Source: JBKQVT01 sp052139835
GTDB lineage: Bacteria; Planctomycetota; Planctomycetia; Pirellulales; Thermoguttaceae
Reading direction: 5' to 3'
Assembly (NCBI GenBank): GCA_052139835.1
Contig: JBKQVT010000174.1
Location: 1-64,000, forward strand
DNA: 64,000 nucleotides
Positions within the stretch are counted from its first letter, which is position 1, and every line of letters starts with the position of its first letter. Positions 33,266 through 41,459 of this stretch are shown one piece after another. The notes below the pieces were generated by a model. It made no database searches. It had not been told where the DNA came from and worked only from the letters and a program-made list of their open reading frames with translations. Made by a program: the position numbers and the translations under genes.

Positions 33266-34704
33266 GAGTCGTGCTCCGCATTGTGCTGCCCGTCGTGCTC
33301 GTCGCCGGCATGGTCCCCGCGCTGCGGGACCATGGGCTGCTGGGCCATGCCCTGGCGGATCAGCAAATAGTGGCGGAAAAGAAGTCGCCCGCCCCGCCGA
33401 CGGAAAAGAAACCGGTGGAGACCAAGGCCGTCGCCGACGAAGAGAACTCCTGCATCCAGTGCCACGCCACGCTCACCGAGAAGGACCAGCAGCGGTTCCT
33501 GGTCACGGCCAAGGATTTTGCCGCGGATATTCATTGGCAGAAAGGGATGCGCTGCCAGGATTGCCACGGCGGCGATCCCACGGTCTTCGAGATCAAGTCC
33601 CATCAGGCCAAGGAGGACTTCCACGTCGTGAAGTCGCCGGCCGACGTGCCGGAATTCTGCGGAACCTGCCACGCCAGCATCGAGTACATGCGCCACTACC
33701 AGCCCTCGCCCCGCACCGATCAACTCTCCGAATACTGGACCAGCGGTCACGGCCAGCGGCTCAAAGCCAGCGGGGATCCCAAGGTGGCCACCTGCATCTC
33801 CTGTCACAACAAGCCGCATGGCACGGCCGCCGACCAGGGCAAGCACGGGATTCTTCCCGTCGCGGATCCTGCCGCGCCGGTGTATCCCACCCGCGTGGCC
33901 AAGACGTGTTCCCGATGCCATTCCGACAAGGAGTATATGGCCGGCCGGCAATACCACGGCAAGCCCCTGCCCTGCGATGAGTATGCCAAGTGGCGACGGA
34001 GCGTTCACGCCCAGGCGCTGCTGGAAAAAGGCGACCTGAGCGCCGCCACCTGCAACAATTGCCACGGCAACCACGGCGCCGTGCCACCCCAGGTGGGCAG
34101 CGTGGCCAATGCCTGCGGCGTCTGCCACGGCAAGATCGGCAAGCTCTTCGCCGACACCCGCATGAAGCACAAGTTCGTCGAGGTGGGGCTTCCCGGTTGC
34201 GCCACCTGTCATGACAACCATGAAATCAAAAAACCCACCGACGCCATGGTGGGAATGGAGAGCGGCAGCGTTTGTAGCCGATGCCACGGCAAGGGCAAAT
34301 TCGGGGCCACCCTGGCCGGGGCCCAGGCCGCCAAAACCCTCCGCGACGACTTGCAAAAACTCCGCAGCGGCATCGCCGCCGCCGAGGAGACACTCAACCA
34401 TGCGGATCGCTTGGGAATGGAGGTCAGCCAACCGCGTTTCGAACTGCACAAGGCCGTCGACTCCTTGGTCAACGCACGCTCCTTGATTCATACCTTCCGC
34501 GTCCAGCCGGTGGCCAAAGCCGTGGCCGACGGCGAGGCGGTGGTCGCCAACGTCCAGGCGCAGGCCGACCATGCCCTGGAGGAACATACCACGCGAAGGG
34601 TCTGGCTGGCGGTCTCTTTGGTGCCCATCGTCCTGGTGATCGTCCTGCTGCTGGGCTACATTCGCACCCTGCCGGTGCCGCAGCCGCAGCCGGAGTCGCA
34701 TTGA
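33262..34704 (+). CDS. Nonahaem cytochrome c of the Rieske/cytochrome b operon
   Basis: A 480-residue exported protein with nine CXXCH motifs and one membrane helix near the C-terminus (WLAVSLVPIVLVIVLLLGYI). It starts with a signal peptide. The first haem module (CIQCHATLTEKDQ, HWQKGMRCQDCHGGDPTV) is shared with the cytochrome b fusion at 28367. Its place after Rieske and cytochrome b suggests that it replaces cytochrome c1 or f as the electron acceptor of the complex. A haem-free helical stretch (about 360-450) precedes the anchor. ATG 33262 overlaps the stop of cytochrome b, which indicates coupled translation. Confidence 0.9.
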   Translation: MRVVLRIVLPVVLVAGMVPALRDHGLLGHALADQQIVAEKKSPAPPTEKKPVETKAVADEENSCIQCHATLTEKDQQRFLVTAKDFAADIHWQKGMRCQDCHGGDPTVFEIKSHQAKEDFHVVKSPADVPEFCGTCHASIEYMRHYQPSPRTDQLSEYWTSGHGQRLKASGDPKVATCISCHNKPHGTAADQGKHGILPVADPAAPVYPTRVAKTCSRCHSDKEYMAGRQYHGKPLPCDEYAKWRRSVHAQALLEKGDLSAATCNNCHGNHGAVPPQVGSVANACGVCHGKIGKLFADTRMKHKFVEVGLPGCATCHDNHEIKKPTDAMVGMESGSVCSRCHGKGKFGATLAGAQAAKTLRDDLQKLRSGIAAAEETLNHADRLGMEVSQPRFELHKAVDSLVNARSLIHTFRVQPVAKAVADGEAVVANVQAQADHALEEHTTRRVWLAVSLVPIVLVIVLLLGYIRTLPVPQPQPESH

Positions 34705-34830
34705 CACGCCGGCGGTAAACCATTATCGTCGCGCCCCCGGGCGTCCGCTCAGATAGCGCTGGCGGCCAGATAGATACCCCCCCATTAGCTCCACGGCGCC
34801 CTACGGCCAGCCGGGACCTGCGGAGAAACT

Positions 34831-35280
34831 ATGTCCGTGATGACCCCGGGAAGGAAGTTGGCGGTTGCCGCGTTGGTCGTGGCGGGCGTGACCGGCGCCA
34901 TGGCCTTCGTCGGCGCGACTGCCAGTTGGCAATACTACCTCACGCCGCAAGAGTGCCTCACGGGCGGGGCCCGGTTTGCCGGTCATCGCATCCGCGTCAG
35001 CGGCAGGATTGTTCCCGGATCGCTTCACATTGCGGCAGACCGGCGTGAGGCCGGTTTCCTACTGGCCGGCAGCGGCGGCAATTTGCCGGTGGCGTGTTCG
35101 GTCGCGGTGCCCGACAATCTTGCCGAGTCCATGGACGTGGTGGTGGAAGGCCGGCTCGAGGGCGCTACGCTGTTGCGCGGCGACAAGATCATCACCCGCT
35201 GTGCAAGCAAGTACAAGGCCCAAGCGGTTGCCGCGGCGGCGCCGGCCGTTTCCTCGGCCCGAGCGGAGAAGACCCCATGA
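34831..35280 (+). CDS. ccmE: CcmE haem chaperone, CXXXY type
   Basis: A 149-residue periplasmic haem chaperone of cytochrome c maturation System I. An N-terminal membrane anchor (about 9-30) precedes an OB-fold with YYLTPQECL, RIRVSGRIVPGS and VVVEGRL, as in CcmE. Classical CcmE binds haem through the His in HXXXY; here the equivalent position is Cys124 in CASKY, with Tyr128 kept. CXXXY-type CcmE is known from archaea and Desulfovibrio-like bacteria. The C-terminus is Ala-rich. GGAG precedes ATG 34831. It overlaps ccmF by ATGA. Confidence 0.9.
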   Translation: MSVMTPGRKLAVAALVVAGVTGAMAFVGATASWQYYLTPQECLTGGARFAGHRIRVSGRIVPGSLHIAADRREAGFLLAGSGGNLPVACSVAVPDNLAESMDVVVEGRLEGATLLRGDKIITRCASKYKAQAVAAAAPAVSSARAEKTP

Positions 35281-37280
35281 CGAGCCTGGGACAGTTCTGT
35301 CTCCTGGTTGCCCTGGTGGGCTCGGGCTACGCGGCCTTTGCCTGCATGATCGGCGGCCGCGGTGGCCCGCGGCTGGTGGTGCGCAGCGGCGTCTGGGCCG
35401 CGGCGGCCAGCATCCTGGCCCTGACGACGGCCGTCGTGCTGTTGGCCCAAGCGTTGATCGTCAAGGACTTCCGTTTCCAATATGTCACGGAGTATTCCGA
35501 CGCCCTCCTGCCCTGGCACTATTCGCTGTCCGCGTTTTGGGTCGGCCAGGGGGGCTCGCTGCTGCTGTGGGCGTGGTTCGTGGCGGCGCTGGCGATCGTC
35601 TACCGTTTTGCCGCCGGCCGGAGAGGGCAGGAGTTCCGCGACCTGGCCTTCGGCACGCTCATGGCCTATCTCTGTTTCCTCGTGACCATCATGGTCTTCG
35701 CCGCCGATCCCATGCAGCCGTCCCTGGTGGCTCGCCATACGGGCGACGGTCTCTCGCCGCTCTTGCAGCACCCCGCCATGCTGTTTCATCCGCCGATCAT
35801 CTTCCTCGGCTACGCTGCCTGGGGTGTGCCCTTTGCCTTGGCCGTCGCCGCCCTGTTGAGCGGACGGCTCGACAACACCTGGACGGAACAAGCGCGGCCT
35901 TGGGCCATTTTCGCCTGGGTCACCCTCGGCGGCGGCATCCTCTGGGGCGCCGCGTGGGCCTATGAAGAACTGGGCTGGGGCGGCTACTGGAGTTGGGACC
36001 CCGTCGAAAACGGATCGCTGATCCCCTGGCTGACCGGCACCGCCCTGGTCCATGGACTGATGACCTGGCGATGCCGCGGCGCCCTGAAAAAAACCACCCT
36101 TTCCCTGGCGATCGCGACCTTCGCGCTGTGCAACTTCGCCACCTTCCTCACCCGCAGCGGCGTCTTCAGCAGCCTCCATGCCTTCAGTCAATCACCGATC
36201 GGTTGGATGTTCCTCGCCTGGATCGTGGTTGTGACGGCGGGCCACGCCGTGCTGATGATCCTGCGCCGGGCTGCCCTGGGTGCGGAAAGACCGCTGACGA
36301 GCGTCTGGAGCCGGGAAGCCTTCGTGCTCATCGGCATCGTGGCGCTGGTCCTCTTGGCGAGCATGGCCATCCTCGGCACCCTGGCCGCGCCGCTTTCGGG
36401 CGTTTTCTGCACGGCAAGAATCGTCGTGGGCATCGCCTTCTACAATCATGTCTTGATCCCCGTCGGATTGATTCTGCTGACAGCCATGGCCGCCACCCCG
36501 CTGCTGCGCTGGGGTAGCCGGCCGGCCGTGGCGCAAAGGAAAATGCTCGCGCTGGCCGCCGTTGCCGGGGCGGCCGCCGCCGCCGTGGCCTTCGCGGCCG
36601 GCCTGCGGCATCCCCTCGCCCTGGCCGTGGCGGCCCTGGCCGGCTCGACCGTCGTCTCCACCGCCGCGGCCTTGCTCCTCGACGCCCGGGCACGGCGCTC
36701 CCAAAGGTCCTGGATCGGTTTGCCCGCGGCGCTGGCCGCCAACCGCCGGCGATATGCCGCCTATCTCATGCATTTCAGCGTCGTCTGTCTGGCGATCGGC
36801 GTCACGGGGTCCTCCCTGGGAAGTCGCCGGCGCGACGTCGCCATGGCGCCGGGCGAGACGATCCGATGGGCGGGGCGGTCCGTGCGGTATCTCGGCCTCA
36901 ACCAACGCCGGCTGCCTGACAAGGTCGTCGTCGAAGCCCGGCTGGAGGTCTCTGACGGCGGCGTCCCGCCCTATCTGTTGCTGCCCGCGGACAGTCTCTA
37001 TCGGCTGCAAAACCAATGGAGTTCGCAGGTGGCCGTTCACTCCGCGTGGAGCGGAGACTTTTACACGATCCTCCATGGCGGCAACGACGGCGGCAAGGTC
37101 AATCTGACCTTGATCGACAATCCGCTCATGCGCTGGCTGTGGTCCGCCGGCTGGATCAGCGTTGCCGGCGCATTGGCCGCGCTCTGGCCGCTGAAGCGAC
37201 GGCCGGGCCGGCCGGCCAAGCCGGAAATACGCACGATGCATACGATTCGCGGCGCGCGCCGACTCGCGGAGACCGGTTAG
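35277..37280 (+). CDS. ccmF: CcmF haem lyase subunit
   Basis: A 667-residue polytopic membrane protein of System I. The tryptophan-rich haem-handling motif WGGYWSWDPVENGSLIPW is near residue 240, and family histidines occur in LQHPAMLFHPP and TGTALVHGL. A periplasmic domain follows the late helices (about 520-625), then a last helix (WLWSAGWISVAGALAALW). CcmF takes haem from CcmE and joins it to apocytochrome, usually with CcmH, which is not present in this operon. The start ATG 35277 overlaps the ccmE stop. A 65-base gap separates it from ccmA and includes the small palindrome GGGGACAGTCCCC. Confidence 0.93.
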   Translation: MTSLGQFCLLVALVGSGYAAFACMIGGRGGPRLVVRSGVWAAAASILALTTAVVLLAQALIVKDFRFQYVTEYSDALLPWHYSLSAFWVGQGGSLLLWAWFVAALAIVYRFAAGRRGQEFRDLAFGTLMAYLCFLVTIMVFAADPMQPSLVARHTGDGLSPLLQHPAMLFHPPIIFLGYAAWGVPFALAVAALLSGRLDNTWTEQARPWAIFAWVTLGGGILWGAAWAYEELGWGGYWSWDPVENGSLIPWLTGTALVHGLMTWRCRGALKKTTLSLAIATFALCNFATFLTRSGVFSSLHAFSQSPIGWMFLAWIVVVTAGHAVLMILRRAALGAERPLTSVWSREAFVLIGIVALVLLASMAILGTLAAPLSGVFCTARIVVGIAFYNHVLIPVGLILLTAMAATPLLRWGSRPAVAQRKMLALAAVAGAAAAAVAFAAGLRHPLALAVAALAGSTVVSTAAALLLDARARRSQRSWIGLPAALAANRRRYAAYLMHFSVVCLAIGVTGSSLGSRRRDVAMAPGETIRWAGRSVRYLGLNQRRLPDKVVVEARLEVSDGGVPPYLLLPADSLYRLQNQWSSQVAVHSAWSGDFYTILHGGNDGGKVNLTLIDNPLMRWLWSAGWISVAGALAALWPLKRRPGRPAKPEIRTMHTIRGARRLAETG

Positions 37281-37345
37281 CTGGTTCAGAAGGGGACAGT
37301 CCCCAGGTTATTCCTTGCCAAGTCCTTTGCTCTTGGATGTGTCCC

Positions 37346-38026
37346 ATGGCTGATCACACCAGTGCCATCCAGGCTCGCCAGTTGTCGCACGCTTTTGGCC
37401 GGCGGATCGTGCTGGACAGGGTCGATCTCGAGGTGGCCGCCGGCGAAACGGTCGTTCTCAGGGGCGCCAACGGCGCCGGCAAGACGACGCTGTTGCGTTG
37501 TTTGGCCACGGTCATTCGCCCCACGGGCGGAGAAGTTCGCTGGTTCGGACACGCCGCGCTGGGCAATCCCGAGGCGCGCCGGCTCCTCGGCATGGTGGCG
37601 CACGAGAGCCGCCTCTATCCCCATTTGACCTTGCGGGAAAACCTCCTCTTTGCCGCCCGCATGTGCGATGTGTCCCGGCCCGGGCAGCGTGCCGATCAGT
37701 TGCTGGAAGAGGCCGGCATGCGGCGCTACGCCGAGCACACGCCGCCGTTGGTCTCGCAGGGGATGCGGCAGCGGCTGGCGGTGGCGCGGGCCTTGGTTCA
37801 CGATCCGCCCCTTCTGCTCCTGGATGAACCGTTCGCCGGCCTGGACGCGGAGGGGACCGCCTGGCTGTTCCGGCTGTTCCTCGATTTGCGGGCGCGCGGG
37901 CGAACGCTCGCTTTCGTCCTCCACGACGAAGAAAAAGCCTTCCGGCTGGCCGATCGCGTGTTGGAACTGCGACAAGGCCGACTGCACCCTCGCGCCGCCG
38001 CGGCGGCCTTTCCACGGGCGGCATGA
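37346..38026 (+). CDS. ccmA: CcmA, ABC transporter ATPase for cytochrome c maturation
   Basis: A 226-residue ATP-binding subunit. The Walker A motif is GANGAGKTT, the signature region is SQGMRQRLAVARAL (shortened relative to LSGGQ, as is common in CcmA), Walker B is LLLLDEPFAGLD, and the switch His is in FVLHDEEKA. With CcmB it uses ATP to release holo-CcmE from CcmC. ATG 37346 is chosen; ATG 37337, three codons upstream, is possible and no strong ribosome site separates them. It overlaps ccmB by ATGA. Confidence 0.92.
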   Translation: MADHTSAIQARQLSHAFGRRIVLDRVDLEVAAGETVVLRGANGAGKTTLLRCLATVIRPTGGEVRWFGHAALGNPEARRLLGMVAHESRLYPHLTLRENLLFAARMCDVSRPGQRADQLLEEAGMRRYAEHTPPLVSQGMRQRLAVARALVHDPPLLLLDEPFAGLDAEGTAWLFRLFLDLRARGRTLAFVLHDEEKAFRLADRVLELRQGRLHPRAAAAAFPRAA

Positions 38027-38712
38027 CAAGGGGCATCCTGGTGGCAACAAAACTCTGGTGGCTGATTTCCAAGGACCTGGTCTCGGAATGCCGCGCACGC
38101 CGCGTTTGGCCGGCCATGCTCCTGTTGGGCCTCGTCGTGGCCTTGATGTTCTCGGTCCAGATGGATTTGCCCCCCGGCCAGCAGCGACGGATCGTCGGCG
38201 GCTTGCTCTGGCTGGCAATCTTCATCGCCGGCACGCTGGCCTTGGATCGGTCGCTGGCCGCCGAACGCGAGGACGGCTGCTGGGAAGCGCTCTTGCTCTA
38301 TCCGCTCTCGCCGACGACGATCTACCTGGCCAAACTGGCGGTGAACGTCGTCGCACTGGCCGCGTTGCAGTGCGTGCTCATCCCGCTGTTCGCCGTGCTT
38401 TCCGACGTGCCCTTGCTGGCCCGGCCGGGCCCGATCGTGCTGGTGGCCTTGCTGGCCACCCTGGGCATCTCCGCGGTGGGCACGCTGCTCAGCGCCCTGG
38501 CAAGCGGAATTCGCCACGGCGCCTACCTGGTGCCGCTGCTGGTGCTGCCGCTGGCGATTCCCGTCGTGCTGGCCGCGGCCGAGGCGACCCGGCTGGCCGT
38601 GGAAAACGATCTTGGGGCCGCATGGTGGCACTGGGTCGCCTTGCTCGGCGCCTTCGCCGTCATCGCCGTGACGGGGGGAATCGCCCTTTTCGATTATGTC
38701 GTCGAGGATTAA
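38023..38712 (+). CDS. ccmB: CcmB, ABC transporter membrane subunit
   Basis: A 229-residue membrane protein with about six helices. KDLVSECRARRVWPAMLLLG at the N-terminus, the segment LDRSLAAEREDGCWEALLLYP and the C-terminal LFDYVVED are typical of CcmB. It forms the membrane part of the CcmAB transporter, which acts on the CcmC-CcmE complex. The start ATG overlaps the ccmA stop, and ccmC follows after two bases, so these genes form one operon. Confidence 0.92.
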   Translation: MTRGILVATKLWWLISKDLVSECRARRVWPAMLLLGLVVALMFSVQMDLPPGQQRRIVGGLLWLAIFIAGTLALDRSLAAEREDGCWEALLLYPLSPTTIYLAKLAVNVVALAALQCVLIPLFAVLSDVPLLARPGPIVLVALLATLGISAVGTLLSALASGIRHGAYLVPLLVLPLAIPVVLAAAEATRLAVENDLGAAWWHWVALLGAFAVIAVTGGIALFDYVVED

Positions 38713-38714
38713 GT

Positions 38715-39395
38715 ATGAACAGTTCCACGAAACAGTGCGCCGCCTGCGGAAACCTGCTCTCCGCGCTGGCAGCCGGCCTGGTGCCGATCGCGCTGGCCGT
38801 CGTTTTCTTCGTGGCGCCGACGGAACCGACCATGGGACAGGCGCAGCGGATCGTGTACGTCCACGTCGCCGTGGCGTGGCTCGCCCTGGCCGGCTTCATC
38901 GTCATGGCGGCAGGCGGCGGAATGTACCTGCTCCGCCGCGACCTGGCCTGGGACCATTGGGCGCGCGCCGCGGCCGAGCTGGGCTGGCTCTGCTGTACGC
39001 TGACCTTGGTGACCGGCTCGCTCTGGGCCCACGCCGCCTGGAATACCTGGTGGACGTGGGATCCGCGGCTGACGACTTCTTTCGTTCTCTGGACGATGTA
39101 CTGCGGATATCTCCTCGTCCGGGGCAGCGCGGAGGATCCGCATCGCAGCGCTCGATTCGGAGCCGTCCTGGCCATCGTCGGTCTGCTCGATGTTCCGCTG
39201 GTCGTCATCGCCACGCGTTGGTTTCGCGGCATCCATCCCACGTCGCCGCAAATGGAACCGCGGATGCGCCTGGCGCTGCTGATCAGCATCGTAAGCTTCA
39301 CGGCGTTCTTCGCCCTGCTGCTGGTCCTGCGGCAGACGCAACTCCGCGCCGAGAACCTGCTCAGTCACTTGGACTCGAAGGATTTGTCATGCTGA
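38715..39395 (+). CDS. ccmC: CcmC haem exporter/haem-handling protein
   Basis: A 226-residue protein with six membrane helices. The tryptophan-rich motif HAAWNTWWTWDPRLTTSF and the conserved histidine in IVYVHVAVAW identify CcmC, which loads haem onto CcmE at the outer membrane face. A third conserved region, FRGIHPTSPQMEPRM, is also present. The start ATG 38715 follows the ccmB stop at once. The end overlaps the small ccmD by seven bases. Confidence 0.93.
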   Translation: MNSSTKQCAACGNLLSALAAGLVPIALAVVFFVAPTEPTMGQAQRIVYVHVAVAWLALAGFIVMAAGGGMYLLRRDLAWDHWARAAAELGWLCCTLTLVTGSLWAHAAWNTWWTWDPRLTTSFVLWTMYCGYLLVRGSAEDPHRSARFGAVLAIVGLLDVPLVVIATRWFRGIHPTSPQMEPRMRLALLISIVSFTAFFALLLVLRQTQLRAENLLSHLDSKDLSC

Positions 39396-39523
39396 CCTTT
39401 GCCATTGCCTACCTGGCCGTCTGGCTCGGCGTGCTCGCCTATGTCTTGCGGCTGGGGGCCAAACAGCGCCGACTGCTGCGAACCCTGGAATCGCTGCAAT
39501 CCACCGGGGACCCGTCACGATGA
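39389..39523 (+). CDS. ccmD: CcmD-like small membrane protein
   Basis: A 44-residue protein with one membrane helix (FAIAYLAVWLGVLAYVLRLG) followed by a basic cytoplasmic tail (KQRRLLRTLESLQ). Size, topology and position directly after ccmC match CcmD, which helps release holo-CcmE from the CcmABC complex. CcmD sequences are poorly conserved, so the call rests on position and topology. ATG 39389 overlaps the ccmC stop and its TGA overlaps the next ATG. Confidence 0.8.
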   Translation: MLTFAIAYLAVWLGVLAYVLRLGAKQRRLLRTLESLQSTGDPSR

Positions 39524-40611
39524 TTCCCCACGCTTTGCTCCTCGTCAGCCTCGCCGTTGCGGGACTCCTGCCCCAGGCCAACGGGCGCATCCGGGGAAAC
39601 GTGGTCAACACATCGCAAGCCCAGCCTTCCCCATGCCAGGCAACGGTCCTTCTGCGGGTCCTGCTGGAAGGCCGGTTTGTTCCTTTCCGCGAGACCGCCA
39701 GCGACGCGGAAGGGCGGTTTCAGTTCGATTCCTTGCCGGTCGGCAATCGCTATCGATACCTGGTCGGAGCCAATCGTCACGGCGTCCACTATCCCGGGCC
39801 GCGCGTCCAGTTGACGGAAGACCGGCCCAACGCCACGGTTCGGTTGTCGGTGTGCGACGCGGTCACGCACCCCAACCCGCTGGTGATTCGCAAGCTCGAA
39901 ATCACGATTTGTCCGCAACCCGGCACGCTGAAAGTCACCGAGTCGATGCTGGTGGAGAACCCGTCTTCCACCTGTTACGTGGGCCAAGCGCCCGCTGCCG
40001 GCGCCGATCCGGTCACGTTGCAACTGGCTATTCCTGCGGATTTCGAGCGCACGACGTTCGACGAGGAGTTTTTCGGACGGCGGTTCTCCCTGGTCGAGGG
40101 AAAGCTTGTCACCGGCATTCCCTGGCCGCCGGGCAGGCGGGAACTGAAGTACACCTACGTGCTCCGCAACGCCGCGGTTGACCGGCGTTGGGAGCGCCCC
40201 CTCGACTTGCCCTGCTCCCAAGTTCAACTGCGCGTGTGCCCTGCGAAACCCGACGAGGTGGCTTGCAATCTGCCCTCTCTGCCCGCCGTCCACCCCGGCG
40301 AACTGGTCTTCGGGTCCAACGCCCAAGACTTGCCTGCCGGACGCGTCCTTCACGTCACCCTGGGACACCTGCCGATGCCTTGGATGGCCCAGGCTCGCTG
40401 GGTAGCGGTCGCCATTCTGGTCGGCCTGATTGCGGGGACCGGTGGCATCATGATTTGGCGGCGGCGGCGGCGGGAAAGACTCCTCCATGCCCCGGCGCCG
40501 CAATCGGCCGTCTCGCTGGCTTCTCGGCCCGCCGGTCGTTCTCGTCGACGCGAACGACGATCGGCCGCAACGTCTTCGCCTCTTCCGAGGAGACCTCGCG
40601 GCACGCGATGA
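39520..40611 (+). CDS. Unknown membrane-anchored protein at the end of the ccm operon
   Basis: A 363-residue exported protein that I do not recognise as any Ccm component. It has a signal peptide (residues 1-22), a beta-rich domain like a carboxypeptidase-regulatory fold (about 22-110, with SDAEGRFQFDSLPVG), a second beta-rich domain containing several cysteines (Cys at LSVCD, ITICP, STCYV, DLPCS, LRVCP), a single C-terminal helix (WVAVAILVGLIAGTGGIMIW) and a strongly basic tail. ATG 39520 overlaps the ccmD stop, so it belongs to the operon. The cysteines leave open a role in thiol chemistry, but no CXXC thioredoxin motif is seen. Confidence 0.75.
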   Translation: MIPHALLLVSLAVAGLLPQANGRIRGNVVNTSQAQPSPCQATVLLRVLLEGRFVPFRETASDAEGRFQFDSLPVGNRYRYLVGANRHGVHYPGPRVQLTEDRPNATVRLSVCDAVTHPNPLVIRKLEITICPQPGTLKVTESMLVENPSSTCYVGQAPAAGADPVTLQLAIPADFERTTFDEEFFGRRFSLVEGKLVTGIPWPPGRRELKYTYVLRNAAVDRRWERPLDLPCSQVQLRVCPAKPDEVACNLPSLPAVHPGELVFGSNAQDLPAGRVLHVTLGHLPMPWMAQARWVAVAILVGLIAGTGGIMIWRRRRRERLLHAPAPQSAVSLASRPAGRSRRRERRSAATSSPLPRRPRGTR

Positions 40612-40639
40612 TGCCTGTTGGAACTTGCCCGGGCGTTCA

Positions 40640-40808
40640 GCCTGCCAGAGCACGCGTGGCGAACCAACACAAGAGCGGCGGTGAAGCAGAGGATCGTCGC
40701 CGGAATGACGACCATCACCATGCCGGGGAGCAAGAGGATCGCTCGAAGCTGCTTCCAGGCGGAGATGGCAATCGCTTTACCGTACTTTGGGTAGCTACGC
40801 CCTCTCAA
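40640..40808 (-). pseudogene. N-terminal remnant of a membrane methyltransferase-like gene
   Basis: On the minus strand, just after the SAM methyltransferase gene, a frame starting at TTG 40808 encodes about 55 protein-like residues, including AWKQLRAILLLPGMVMVVIP and a second hydrophobic stretch. This resembles the first helices of isoprenylcysteine/phospholipid methyltransferase-family proteins. Beyond about 40640 the frame runs antisense through the unknown ccm-linked gene and loses protein character. I infer a truncated gene; the family assignment is tentative. Confidence 0.4.
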
Positions 40809-41340
40809 CCACTAAGGCCCTGCACCCATGAACCTGAGGCTCTCCAATCGGTCTGAATCCCAATTCCTTGGTGGTCGCCACGGTCTGCGCAAACGCCTTG
40901 CCGGGGACGTGGAGCCTCGGCTCGGCCACCAACAATCTCCCGCCCGGCTTGAGGCAGGCGTGGATTTCACCCAGCAGCCTGTGCTGATCCGGCACCTCAT
41001 GGACCATCATAAAAGCCAGGGCGAAGTCGGCCGGCCTCTGAACACCCAGGCGATCCCGCTCGCATTTGTGAAGTTGAATGCGGTCGGCCACGCCCGCTCG
41101 CCGCGCCCGCCGCCACAGCACATCCAGCATTTTCGGCTGCAGATCGACGGCGATGACGAGGCCGCTGTCCCCGACCATCTTCGCCATCGCAATGGAGAAG
41201 AGGCCCATTCCGCAGCCCACGTCCATAACGGTCATCCCCGGTTGGACATAGGGGCCAACGATCTTCTCCGGGTTATGGAGCAGACGACGAAGGCGGTTGT
41301 CGATGAAGTAGCCACCCCACCAGGGGCAGACGTGGGCCAT
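40795..41340 (-). CDS. Class I SAM-dependent methyltransferase
   Basis: A 181-residue methyltransferase. The SAM-binding glycine motif is MDVGCGMGLFSIAMAK, followed by an acidic residue at the end of strand 2 (VIAVDLQPKML) and FALAFMMVHEV and LKPGGRLLVAEP as the later motifs of the fold. The N-terminal CPWWGGYFIDNRLRRLLHNP is a feature of a group of small uncharacterised methyltransferases. The substrate cannot be told. GAGGAA precedes ATG 41340 on the minus strand. It lies between the ccm operon and the second DinB block and converges with the ccm-linked unknown gene. Confidence 0.85.
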   Translation of the reverse strand: MAHVCPWWGGYFIDNRLRRLLHNPEKIVGPYVQPGMTVMDVGCGMGLFSIAMAKMVGDSGLVIAVDLQPKMLDVLWRRARRAGVADRIQLHKCERDRLGVQRPADFALAFMMVHEVPDQHRLLGEIHACLKPGGRLLVAEPRLHVPGKAFAQTVATTKELGFRPIGEPQVHGCRALVVERA

Positions 41341-41389
41341 CGGTGTTCCTCATGGATCGCTGGGAGGATAGAATCATTGTAGCAGGACA

Positions 41390-41415
41390 GGGTGAGCGGG
41401 CACTACGTCAGGTGA
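41390..41415 (+). pseudogene. Remnant of a DUF4019 gene 3' end
   Basis: The reading Arg-Val-Ser-Gly-His-Tyr-Val-Arg-stop matches the last codons Arg-Val-Ser-Gly-Tyr-Tyr-Ile-Arg-stop of the intact DUF4019 gene ending at 5814. It lies at the equivalent distance before DinB copy B. The rest of the gene is missing upstream, where the methyltransferase gene begins. Confidence 0.75.
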
Positions 41416-41459
41416 CAGGGCCTTGGAAGATGGGAGCGATTTACGTTAGGTTCTTTGCT
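41408..41459 (+). promoter_or_regulatory. 52-base leader, identical to 5807-5858
   Basis: This is base-for-base the same as the leader before DinB copy A. It contains GATGGGAGCG and TTAGGTTCTTTG and ends within the second codon after TTG 41455. Perfect identity here against visible divergence downstream is unusual for a non-coding gap. Confidence 0.5.

Noticed and set aside
32734..34707. A 657-residue minus-strand frame
   Set aside because: It is antisense to the cytochrome b and nonahaem genes, both of which have clear family motifs.
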